DNA from: Planctomycetota bacterium
Lineage (GTDB): Bacteria; Planctomycetota; Planctomycetia; Planctomycetales; Planctomycetaceae
Length of the DNA: 6,017 nucleotides
Reading direction: 5' to 3'
Assembly (NCBI GenBank): GCA_024278285.1
Contig: JAJRTM010000871.1
Location: 1-6,017 of the forward strand
Position numbers and translations under genes: made by a program. Below the pieces are notes generated by a model. That model saw only the letters and a program-made list of their open reading frames with translations. It had not been told where the DNA came from and made no database searches. How positions within the stretch are numbered: position 1 is the stretch's first letter; each line of letters starts with the position of its first letter. Positions 1-5,958 of this stretch are shown here, one piece after another.

Positions 1-134
1 ATGTCGTGTTCAGTATGTTTTCACTATTTTGAAACAGGCCTTTTCAGACGTTTCGTTACATTAAACCATGTTCAAAGCTAACTTAAAGCGAATAACGCGA
101 CTTCGGAAATAATAAATCAACAAGCCCGTTATGA

Positions 135-210
135 CCCTGGTGGCTTACGAGTGTTAATAGGCGATTGATCTGTAATGCCAGAGCCACCAGGGGGTTAACA
201 CCCCCGGCTC
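135..210 (+). promoter_or_regulatory. Leader upstream of the first sulfatase with two competing hairpins
   Basis: Two structures share the same bases. The first pairs CCCTGGTGGCT (135-145) with AGCCACCAGGG (182-192), an 11-bp perfect match. The second pairs GAGCC (181-185) with GGCTC (206-210) and GGGGGT (190-195) with ACCCCC (200-205) around a TAAC loop, with ACCA bulged on one side. Bases 181-192 take part in both, so the two folds exclude each other. The second hairpin ends 41 bases before the sulfatase start. This could be attenuator-like control of the sulfatase, or a REP-like intergenic palindrome with no role in expression. No ligand-binding core of a known riboswitch is recognised. 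The inverted repeats are seen directly; regulation is inference. Confidence 0.45.
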
Positions 211-251
211 GCCTTGTTACTCTTTATTCCAATCAACTGGAAAGCATTGTT

Positions 252-1802
252 ATGAAAAATACCCTGTTGGCGTTCGCCTTTCTTTTCCTGACTCTGCTGG
301 TTGATTCGGATACTGCCCAGGCCGCTGCCGCCCAGCCGAATATTGTCGTCTTTCTTGTTGATGACATGGGCGTGATGGATACTTCGTTGCCTTTTCTTAC
401 CGATGAAACAGGCAAGCCAAAACGGTATCCACTCAATAATTACTATCGCACGCCGAGTATGGAACGCCTTGCGAAACGGGGAATTCGTTTCAATAACTTT
501 TATGCGATGAGTGTCTGTTCGCCGACTCGCATTTCGATTATGACCGGGCAGAATGCAGCCCGGCATCATACGACGAACTGGATCAATCCCGAAAGAAACA
601 ATCGGGGGCCGTTTGGTCCTCTCGATTGGAATTGGGAAGGACTCAAAAAAAACAATGTCACGCTGCCCGGTTTGTTACAGGCAGCAGGTTATCAAACGAT
701 TCACGTTGGCAAGGGACATTTCGGGGCCAAGGAATTTGTTGGTGCAGACCCTGCCAATCTTGGATTCAACATCAATGTAGCCGGGGCTTCTTTTGGGGCA
801 CCGGCCAGTTATTACGGAATGAAAAATTATGGGAACGGAAAAAAGAAATCGAGACACGCGGTTCCGCATCTGGAAAAATATCACGGCACCGAAACATTTC
901 TGACTGAAGCGTTAACTATCGAAGCGAATGCACGAGTTACCGATGCAGTCAAAAAAGGGAAGCCGTTTTATCTTTATATGTCTCACTATGCAGTGCATGC
1001 CCCGTTCAATTCCGATCCACGTTTTGCGGACAACTATAAAGATTCCGGCAAATCAAAACAGGCACAGGCATTTGCGACACTGATCGAGGGAATGGATAAA
1101 TCACTCGGCGATATACTTGATCATATCGACAAACTCGGCGTGGCAGAAAATACGCTCATCTTTTTCCTGGGAGATAACGGTTCGGACGCCCCACTTGGGC
1201 ATCAGCATGAAGTCGCCTGTGCGGCACCGCTGCGTGGAAAAAAAGGCGCCCATTACGAAGGAGGCATGCGTGTCCCCTTCATCGCTGCCTGGGCAAAATC
1301 CAATTCCGATAACGCCTATCAAAAACAGCTTCCTATTGCAATCGGAGCACTGCAAACCCAACAGGCAGCCGTGCAGGATCTGTTTCCGACTCTGCTGCAT
1401 CTTGCAAATGTTTCCATCCCTGAAAATCAGACAGTGGACGGCAAACGTCTCGACCACCTTTTGACCGGCAAAAAAGATCCCTCGCGTGACGAAATCTTTC
1501 TGATGAACTACCCGCATTCGCCACACCGCAGTAATTACTTCACCTGCTATCGGCACGGCGACTGGAAAGTGATCTATCATTTCTTCCCGTCGAAAGAATC
1601 CGAAAATTCTCACTATCAACTTTACAATCTCGCAACCGATCCATTTGAATCAACTAACCTGGCTGAGACAAAACCTCAGAAACTACGCCAGATGATGCAG
1701 GAATTGATCGCCGCCATGAATGATCACAATGCTCAATATCCGGTTGATAAAAACGATGGAGTAACACCTTTGAGACCAATTCTTCCCGGCGAAAGTAACT
1801 GA
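252..1802 (+). CDS. Secreted S1-family sulfatase (C-S-P-T-R active site)
   Basis: A 516-residue formylglycine-dependent sulfatase that hydrolyses sulfate esters after export. Residues 1-24 form a signal peptide: MKN, a hydrophobic core, then a likely cut after AQA. The residues equivalent to the arylsulfatase A active site are all present: metal-binding D37, D38, D308 and N309; the formylglycine site C89-S-P-T-R93; K154 and H156 in GKGHFG; H249; and K331 ahead of EGGMRVPF. The fourth motif position is Thr where Ser or Ala is usual, but the Cys, Pro and Arg needed by the formylglycine-generating enzyme are intact. The C-terminal part contains the usual small sulfatase subdomain, with GDWKV near 436-440 and an LYNLATDP-type motif near 457-464. 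The ATG at 252 is chosen because it begins the signal peptide and follows a GGAAAG site (239-244); the in-frame TTG at 165 would prefix 29 polar residues and run through the leader hairpins. Substrate is not predictable here; sulfated polysaccharide is a family-level guess. Confidence 0.93.
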   Translation: MKNTLLAFAFLFLTLLVDSDTAQAAAAQPNIVVFLVDDMGVMDTSLPFLTDETGKPKRYPLNNYYRTPSMERLAKRGIRFNNFYAMSVCSPTRISIMTGQNAARHHTTNWINPERNNRGPFGPLDWNWEGLKKNNVTLPGLLQAAGYQTIHVGKGHFGAKEFVGADPANLGFNINVAGASFGAPASYYGMKNYGNGKKKSRHAVPHLEKYHGTETFLTEALTIEANARVTDAVKKGKPFYLYMSHYAVHAPFNSDPRFADNYKDSGKSKQAQAFATLIEGMDKSLGDILDHIDKLGVAENTLIFFLGDNGSDAPLGHQHEVACAAPLRGKKGAHYEGGMRVPFIAAWAKSNSDNAYQKQLPIAIGALQTQQAAVQDLFPTLLHLANVSIPENQTVDGKRLDHLLTGKKDPSRDEIFLMNYPHSPHRSNYFTCYRHGDWKVIYHFFPSKESENSHYQLYNLATDPFESTNLAETKPQKLRQMMQELIAAMNDHNAQYPVDKNDGVTPLRPILPGESN

Positions 1803-1856
1803 CTTTCATTTAGAAAATGCTGCGTAGAGCCGGCGGGATATTGGGATCAGTCGAAA

Positions 1857-1908
1857 GGGGCGTTGTGACGTCCCCAATGAGGGATGTGTGTTAAAGTGCG
1901 TCACGACG
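1857..1908 (+). other. Possible hairpin region between the two sulfatase genes
   Basis: CGTTGTGACG (1861-1870) can pair with CGTCACGACG (1899-1908), 10 bp including one G-T wobble. Inside it TCCC (1871-1874) can pair with GGGA (1881-1884). An alternative small hairpin pairs GGGGCGT (1857-1863) with ACG-T-CCCC (1868-1875), leaving one T bulged. No T-run follows, so this is not a convincing intrinsic terminator. It lies in the 171-base spacer, 65 bases before the second sulfatase. It might be a partial terminator, an mRNA-processing element, or chance. I see no clear promoter in this spacer, so whether the two genes share a transcript is open. Confidence 0.3.
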
Positions 1909-1973
1909 TACCCTACTGCCTACGTCAAATCTGAATAGTTACCTTTCATTTCATATTTAACGGATTCGGGTTC

Positions 1974-3350
1974 ATGAAATCATCTTGTCTTTCGCTGTCT
2001 GTTTCTCTGTTTTTCATCGCAGCATTTGCGCCTAATTTGAAGGCACAGACAAAACCGAATGTGATTGTCATTTATACCGACGATCAGGGAACACTCGATG
2101 CGAACTGTTACGGTTCGAAAGATCTGACAACGCCAAACATCGATCGTCTGGCGAGAACCGGAATTCGTTTTACGCAAATGTATGCCCCCAGTTGTATCTG
2201 CTCAGCTTCCCGCGCAGGGATGATCACCGGACGGTACCCGATTCGGGCAGGTGTTCCTGCCAATGTCAGTTCCAAACCGGGGAACATCGGAATGCCTGCA
2301 TCAGAAATCACGATGGCAGAAATGTTTCGGGCAGCCGGCTATGAAACGGCTCACGTCGGAAAATGGCATCTGGGCTACACGCCCGAAACGATGCCCAATG
2401 CCCAGGGATTCGACAGTTCGTTCGGACACATGGGGGGCTGCATCGATAATTATTCGCACTTTTTCTTCTGGAGTGGCCCGAACCGTCACGACCTGTGGCG
2501 AGATGGCGTTGAAATCTGGCAGGATGGCCAGTTCTTTCCCGACTTGATGGCGAAAGAAATGAAACGTCTGCTCGATCAACCTCATGAGAAACCATTTTAT
2601 ATTTACTGGGCGATTAACGTGCCTCATTATCCGTATCAGGGAACAAAAAAATGGCGGGAACATTATCGCGATCTCGATGCCCCTCGCAAAATGTATGCGG
2701 CGTTTGTTTCGAGCATGGATGAAAAAGTAGGCGAAGTTCTGGATTTTTTGGAAGAGAAAAAACTGCGTGAGAACACAATCGTTCTGTTTCAGTCTGATCA
2801 CGGGCACTCGACAGAAGAACGAGCCTTCTACGGCGGCGGAAACGCAGGCCCTTACCGTGGAGCCAAAGCGTGCTTATTTGAGGGAGGCATTCGAGTTCCT
2901 TCAGTGATTTCCTGGCCCGCCAAATTGCCTCAAGGCGAAGTGCGGCATCAGATGGCAACCGGTTGCGACTGGTATCCGACTTTAGCATCGCTGGCTCAAA
3001 TTGAATTACCTCGTGTTAAATTGGATGGTAAAAATCTTTCCGGTATTTTGACCGACCCGAAAGCCGATTCGCCTCATTCCCATTTTTACTGGCAAATGGG
3101 GGCAAACAGAAATAAAGCACAATGGGTTGTCCGAAAGGGAGACTGGAAACTACTCGGCAACTGCAAAGATACCAGTAACAAAGGCGAACTGACCAAAGAA
3201 GACAAAAAACTTTTCCTGGCCAACCTGAAAGAGGATCCATCAGAAAGTAAAAACCTGGCCAAGGCACATCCGGAAATTATCAAACAACTTCTCGAACTTC
3301 GCAAACAGGCTTTGTCCTCTGTTTATCCTGAAAAGAAGAAGACGAAGTAG
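1974..3350 (+). CDS. Secreted S1-family sulfatase (C-S-A-S-R active site)
   Basis: A 458-residue formylglycine-dependent sulfatase. A signal peptide covers residues 1-24, with a likely cut after LKA. Active-site residues: D36 and D37 (metal), C76-S-A-S-R80 (formylglycine site), K130 and H132 in GKWHLG, H218 in NVPHYP, D275 and H276 (metal), and K298 before EGGIRVP. Two departures from the arylsulfatase A pattern stand out. The motif has Ala where Pro is usual (codon GCT at 2205-2207), and His276 replaces the metal-binding Asn, as in iduronate-2-sulfatase-like members. Both are known variants, so the enzyme is probably active. The C-terminus is lysine-rich (PEKKKTK). The ATG at 1974 begins the signal peptide; only GGG at 1968-1970, three bases away, resembles a ribosome site. 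The gene follows the first sulfatase in the same direction after 171 bases, so a shared substrate is plausible, although the proteins differ too much to be a recent duplication. The substrate is unknown. Confidence 0.94.
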   Translation: MKSSCLSLSVSLFFIAAFAPNLKAQTKPNVIVIYTDDQGTLDANCYGSKDLTTPNIDRLARTGIRFTQMYAPSCICSASRAGMITGRYPIRAGVPANVSSKPGNIGMPASEITMAEMFRAAGYETAHVGKWHLGYTPETMPNAQGFDSSFGHMGGCIDNYSHFFFWSGPNRHDLWRDGVEIWQDGQFFPDLMAKEMKRLLDQPHEKPFYIYWAINVPHYPYQGTKKWREHYRDLDAPRKMYAAFVSSMDEKVGEVLDFLEEKKLRENTIVLFQSDHGHSTEERAFYGGGNAGPYRGAKACLFEGGIRVPSVISWPAKLPQGEVRHQMATGCDWYPTLASLAQIELPRVKLDGKNLSGILTDPKADSPHSHFYWQMGANRNKAQWVVRKGDWKLLGNCKDTSNKGELTKEDKKLFLANLKEDPSESKNLAKAHPEIIKQLLELRKQALSSVYPEKKKTK

Positions 3351-3363
3351 AGATCTAAGCGAG

Positions 3364-3398
3364 AAGAAGCCCGGCATGATTATCATGCCGGGCTTCTT
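3364..3398. terminator. Strong hairpin between converging genes, probably a bidirectional terminator
   Basis: Bases 3364-3380 and 3382-3398 are perfect 17-bp reverse complements, centred on T3381; in RNA the innermost pairs would open to form a small AT loop. The stem core is GCCCGGCATGA. It begins 14 bases after the sulfatase stop and 30 bases beyond the stop of the converging minus-strand gene, which is where a shared terminator belongs. The T-tracts are weak on both sides (TTCTTTGTT on the + strand, TTCTTCTCGCTT on the minus strand). The stem is seen directly; the terminator function is inferred from position. Confidence 0.8.
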
Positions 3399-3427
3399 TG
3401 TTGGTGAATGATCAAGGTCAGAAAAAA

Positions 3428-3928
3428 TCAGACTGGTTCGATTTCGCCGTTGGGGAGAATGCGAACGCCGGGGCCTGCGGCTTGTGGGGGATGCGAAAGG
3501 ATCCCGACGGTTAATTGCTGAGTGGCTCCTTCGCAATCGAGCATCCCGGCAACTTCAATCAACGTACATTCCTGAGAATCGAGTTGCTGCGAATCTTCAG
3601 GCAGTGCCCGGTAACGAAGTGAATCGACTATTTCGAAACGATCAAGCAATTCCTTCAGATCGAAATCAAACGCGATGCGGGCGCGTTTGCCGTCGTGCAT
3701 TCCGCCGAAGATTTCCGCATCCCCCAGATAGAACATGACGTTCCATTGATCGATATCGTATCGGCAATCGTAACCGACACGCGCTGCATCGGTAGCGGGT
3801 TCAAATAAGTCGGCGGTACTTTGAATAAATCGGGTCAGCCAATCGGGGCGAATATCTTTCTTTTCTTTGCGGTGGCCAATTTCCTCAGCTTTTTTGATCA
3901 GGTGTTGAAGAGAGGTGTGTGAGTGCAT
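3428..3928 (-). CDS. Conserved-looking hypothetical protein, acidic, cytoplasmic
   Basis: A 166-residue protein whose family I do not recognise. It has no signal peptide or membrane segment. The N-terminal 30 residues are polar and charged, with a KKAEEIGHRKEKKD stretch likely to be helical. The middle (about 50-100) reads like a folded alpha/beta domain: RVGYDCRYD, WNVMFYLGDAEIFGG, then a D/E-rich AFDFDLKELLDRF helix. The C-terminal part has a strand-like LIEVAGMLDCEG and a Gly/Pro-rich tail ending PNGEIEPV. Cysteines at 55, 121 and 132 form no CxxC pair. The start is the ATG at 3926-3928; GGAAAA lies very close (3931-3936 on the complementary strand), with a second GGAAA-type site a few bases further upstream. 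It converges on the second sulfatase and shares its terminator, which supports a real gene. Nothing ties it functionally to the sulfatases or argB. Confidence 0.75.
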   Translation of the reverse strand: MHSHTSLQHLIKKAEEIGHRKEKKDIRPDWLTRFIQSTADLFEPATDAARVGYDCRYDIDQWNVMFYLGDAEIFGGMHDGKRARIAFDFDLKELLDRFEIVDSLRYRALPEDSQQLDSQECTLIEVAGMLDCEGATQQLTVGILSHPPQAAGPGVRILPNGEIEPV

Positions 3929-4382
3929 AATTTTCCGGTTTCCAGCAAATCTGTGATGTTTTAATTCGTGTGTTGTCCATGTCTACTCGATTCCGTCCCG
4001 GAACATGCGATCCCTGCATTAATGTCGCTATCACTTATCGTTCGTCAATTGGCAGATAATTTGTTCTGGCACAACCGGTACAATCCGATTGCAAGAACAG
4101 TTGCGACTCCCTTATTGTATCGTTCTTGAAGCAGCCGCTTCCGAACCTTAATTTCAATAAGTCAGGTAATCCCTGCCGGTTTTATTGTCAGTTTGCAGGA
4201 ACGTTCCACCGATTCCGGTCGTAATGGTCGGTGATGGTGATTTTTTTTGAAAATAAGTATAAAATCAATTTACATCTTTTCAAAATGATGTGGTTATTAC
4301 AATTAGCAGGCGTCAGGGAAGAGGCGTTGGGCGTTAGTATCTTATCAATGAAAGGCTGCGCAAAAGTGGCAGGATTTTATGT
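3929..4382. other. Non-coding spacer, no gene recognised
   Basis: I see no convincing coding sequence, tRNA or other RNA gene here. The stretch presumably holds the promoter of the minus-strand gene that starts at 3928, but I could not pick a credible -35/-10 pair. It includes a T8 run at 4241-4248 followed by AT-rich sequence, and a TACAAT -10-like hexamer at 4298-4303 with no matching -35 at the usual distance. Open frames that begin near 4231 run into the palindromic repeats to the right and have no protein-like composition. Confidence 0.5.
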
Positions 4383-4452
4383 TGTAGCTACCGTCGCCAG
4401 ACGGTGGAAATCGGGTTACCAATTCGTCCACATTCTGGCGAGTGTAGCTACA
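4383..4452. repeat. Block-structured palindrome with GTAGCTAC ends
   Basis: The left arm is GTAGCTAC (4384-4391), CG, TCGCCAGA (4394-4401), CG, GTGGA (4404-4408). The right arm is TCCAC (4427-4431), AT, TCTGGCGA (4434-4441), GT, GTAGCTAC (4444-4451). T4383 and A4452 add one more pair. The arms match at 21 of 25 positions, and all four mismatches fall in two dinucleotides set 10 bases apart. The loop is 18 bases (4409-4426). The outer octamer GTAGCTAC is itself a palindrome. This looks like a REP-type or small MITE-type intergenic repeat. A structured RNA or a protein-binding site is the alternative. Confidence 0.75.
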
Positions 4453-4460
4453 CCCTGTTT

Positions 4461-4483
4461 GGTTCCGGTTTATCCAGGTTAGG
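4461..4483 (+). repeat. 23-bp box, copy A (inverted partner lies beyond argB)
   Basis: The box begins GGTTCCGGTTTATCC and ends GGTTAGG. It matches the reverse complement of 5759-5781 at 22 of 23 positions; the one difference is A4476, which aligns with G in the complement of the partner. It lies 9 bases right of the GTAGCTAC palindrome and 17 bases left of the long palindrome that starts at 4501. Read in frame both copies give V-P-V-Y-P-G-stop, which reflects the shared bases and is not evidence of a protein. Confidence 0.75.
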
Positions 4484-4500
4484 AAGTATGTTAGGTAACT

Positions 4501-4657
4501 GGGTAGCCCATCCGCTTTTAGCGGTTGGGTTGCGCAGCAACGAGATGCTTGCGCCATGTGGGTTCCTTTTATATGGAAGTGCCAATCAGATCAAACGCAC
4601 ATGGCGCGAGCATCTTGTGCCTGATGGCACCCAACCACTGAAGTGGTCGGGCTACCC
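4501..4657. repeat. 157-bp long palindromic element with side hairpins
   Basis: The outer ends GGGTAGCCC (4501-4509) and GGGCTACCC (4649-4657) are perfect complements. Inside, GGTTGGGT (4523-4530) pairs with ACCCAACC (4629-4636). The core AGATGCTTGCGCCATGTG (4543-4560) pairs with 4598-4615 over 18 bp, with one G-T wobble and no other mismatch. The loop is 37 bases (4561-4597) and holds TTCC...GGAA. Each arm also has its own side hairpin: CCGCT-TTT-AGCGG (4512-4524) and GTTGC-GCA-GCAAC (4529-4541) on the left, ACCACT/AGTGGT (4634-4639 and 4642-4647) on the right. These partly compete with the long pairing. A T7 run lies at 4678-4684. It is likely a non-autonomous palindromic repeat (MITE-like) or a structured RNA; no transposase is present. 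Confidence 0.75.
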
Positions 4658-4735
4658 TGATGTGCTCCGTTCAGTAGTTTTTTTAATTAATAGAAGTTCC
4701 CTTAATAATTCAAAAGAGTCAAAACCGTTATCATT

Positions 4736-4752
4736 CGGCAATTGATTTGCCG
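4736..4752. other. Small hairpin upstream of argB
   Basis: CGGCAA (4736-4741) and TTGCCG (4747-4752) are perfect complements around TTGAT. A TATAGA hexamer follows at 4763-4768 and could be a -10 element, but no -35 lies at a suitable distance. The hairpin could be an operator-like site for argB or chance. It does not match a textbook ARG box well enough for me to call one. Confidence 0.3.
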
Positions 4753-4784
4753 GCATTAGCCTTATAGAAGTGGAAGCCGTATTT

Positions 4785-4812
4785 GATGGGTGCAAGCGCG
4801 CCATCCTACGGT
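4785..4812. repeat. REP-like short hairpin next to the argB start
   Basis: GATGGGTGC (4785-4793) pairs with GCGC-G-CCATC (4796-4805), with one T-G wobble and G4800 bulged, and is followed by CTACGGT. The reverse complement reads CCGTAGGATGG, which resembles the GTAGG-TGGG palindromic repeats widespread in bacterial spacers (from memory, not searched). It falls inside the longest argB reading frame, before the ATG at 4837, and argues that translation starts downstream of it. Confidence 0.45.
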
Positions 4813-4836
4813 AAGCAATCAGATGCAGACACAAAT

Positions 4837-5730
4837 ATGAATATTCCGTTGGGACACGAAGAAGCGGTCCGTAAAGCGAAGACGTTGCTGGAAGCCCTCA
4901 GTTGGATTCAGCAATTTCGTGATAAGCACGTTGTCATCAAACTGGGGGGCAGCGCGTTGGAGCAGGAAGATTCTGTGCGCAGTTTTTTGATAGATGTAAT
5001 CTTCATGGAATCGGTCGGGGTGCATCCGATTCTTGTGCATGGCGGCGGCAAAGCAATTAGTGCAGCGGTTGCTGAAGCGGGGATCGAACCACGATTTGTA
5101 CGAGGCAGACGTTATACCGATGAAAAGATATTAGAAATCGCGGCTGAGGTTCTCGCTGGTGATATCTGTGAACATCTCGTCGGAGAAATTCGCAGTCAGG
5201 GGGGACATGCGGTCGGCTTGAATCATTTAACACAGCCGGTGTTAATGGGCGAAAAGCTGATGATGAACGATGCCAACGGCGAACCGATTGACATGGGACG
5301 TGTCGGTCACATTGTGGGAATCAACCGGGAAGTGCTTCTTGCCACATGCAGGAGTCATTCGATTCCGGTACTCCCTTCGATTGCGTTGGATGATAATAAT
5401 CAGAAGTTGAACGTCAACGCAGATACCGCAGCGGCAGCCGTTGCCCGATTGATTCATGCAGAAAAACTGGTCTTCGTCAGCGATGTCCCCGGAATCTTCC
5501 TCGATAAAGATGACCCGACAACCTTGCAGTCTCATTTGAAAGCAGATCGTTGCAGAGAGTTAATCGCAGAAGGAATTATCGATACCGGCATGGTCCCCAA
5601 AGTGGAAGCCGCGTTGGAAGCTCTTGAAGCAGGCGTCAAAAAAGTTCATCTTGTTGATGCAAGAATCCCGCATTCGTTAATGCTGGAAATTTATTCCAAC
5701 CAGGGAATCGGCACCGAAATTGTTTTATAG
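4837..5730 (+). CDS. argB: N-acetyl-L-glutamate kinase (arginine biosynthesis)
   Basis: Cytoplasmic kinase that phosphorylates N-acetyl-L-glutamate with ATP, the second step of arginine synthesis. The 297 residues fit the family length. Amino-acid-kinase motifs: VIKLGGSAL (33-41, with K35), [10 protein letters not shown] (67-76), FVRGRRYTD (87-95), [12 protein letters not shown] (192-203), VSDVPGI (214-220) and [10 protein letters not shown] (251-260). About 30 residues precede the first motif and should form the extra N-terminal helix found in hexameric, arginine-inhibited kinases and absent from the short E. coli type. The C-terminal [19 protein letters not shown] also fits the arginine-sensing signature, so feedback inhibition by arginine is likely. 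Longer starts exist (TTG 4783, ATG 4786), but they would translate a REP-like hairpin. ATG 4837 gives a family-like N-terminus, although no clear ribosome site precedes it. No other arg gene is in the window. The call is firm; the start is less so. Confidence 0.96.
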   Translation: MNIPLGHEEAVRKAKTLLEALSWIQQFRDKHVVIKLGGSALEQEDSVRSFLIDVIFMESVGVHPILVHGGGKAISAAVAEAGIEPRFVRGRRYTDEKILEIAAEVLAGDICEHLVGEIRSQGGHAVGLNHLTQPVLMGEKLMMNDANGEPIDMGRVGHIVGINREVLLATCRSHSIPVLPSIALDDNNQKLNVNADTAAAAVARLIHAEKLVFVSDVPGIFLDKDDPTTLQSHLKADRCRELIAEGIIDTGMVPKVEAALEALEAGVKKVHLVDARIPHSLMLEIYSNQGIGTEIVL

Positions 5731-5758
5731 AGGTAACGTCCACTATTATTTCCTAACG

Positions 5759-5781
5759 CCTAACCCGGATAAACCGGAACC
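5759..5781 (-). repeat. 23-bp box, copy B (inverted relative to copy A)
   Basis: This is the reverse complement of the box at 4461-4483, with 22 of 23 bases the same. It lies 28 bases past the argB stop. The two copies therefore bracket argB and its upstream spacer in opposite orientations, about 1.3 kb apart. What surrounds this copy (a CCTAACGC stretch on one side, non-matching sequence on the other) differs from the surroundings of copy A, so the shared unit is just the box itself. Confidence 0.75.
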
Positions 5782-5808
5782 GAATCAGCGTCACAAAATT
5801 CAAACCGA

Positions 5809-5837
5809 TTGGATGGCTCAGACGCATCGCGTCTGAG
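5809..5837 (+). repeat. REP-like hairpin, left member of an inverted pair
   Basis: The tail TTGGATGG (5809-5816) is followed by the hairpin CTCAGACGC-ATC-GCGTCTGAG (5817-5837), a perfect 9-bp stem. The reverse complement of 5959-5987 matches it at 27 of 29 positions. The two differences are the two halves of one base pair (T5818-A5836 here, C-G in the partner), so pairing is kept. This is typical of REP sequences arranged as an inverted pair. It may also act as a transcription stop after argB, but it has no T-run. Confidence 0.7.
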
Positions 5838-5958
5838 TTGCCCCGCAACAAGAAGCCGAGAATGTGATTTCCAACGAAGAAAAAGCATGAAACGGTAAAA
5901 AGAAGGGGCGATTATTGTTCCGGCAGAGTGTCTGATAAGACTTCTTGTGACTACGTCA

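Noticed and set aside
1..81. A 26-codon open frame beginning at base 1
   Set aside because: It is short, has no visible upstream context and no recognisable protein features; it is probably chance.
165..251. TTG start giving a longer first sulfatase
   Set aside because: It would place 29 polar residues before an obvious signal peptide and translate the leader hairpins; the ATG at 252 has a ribosome-like site.
4065..4090. TGGCAC resembling the -24 half of a sigma-54 promoter
   Set aside because: No TTGC-type -12 element follows at the required distance.
4247..4263. TTGAAA and TATAAA looking like a -35/-10 pair
   Set aside because: They are only 5 bases apart, far short of the usual 16-18.
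4326..4337. Near match of GTTGGGCGTTAG to the complement of 5753-5764 (11 of 12)
   Set aside because: It is short and in a different order relative to the 23-bp boxes, so chance or general repeat debris explains it.
4384..4657. Possible CRISPR array
   Set aside because: There is no series of direct repeats with regular spacers; the repeats here are inverted pairs.
4404..4745. Open frame of 113 codons across the repeats
   Set aside because: It is made of the palindromic elements and the 23-bp box; its composition comes from the repeats and not from a protein.
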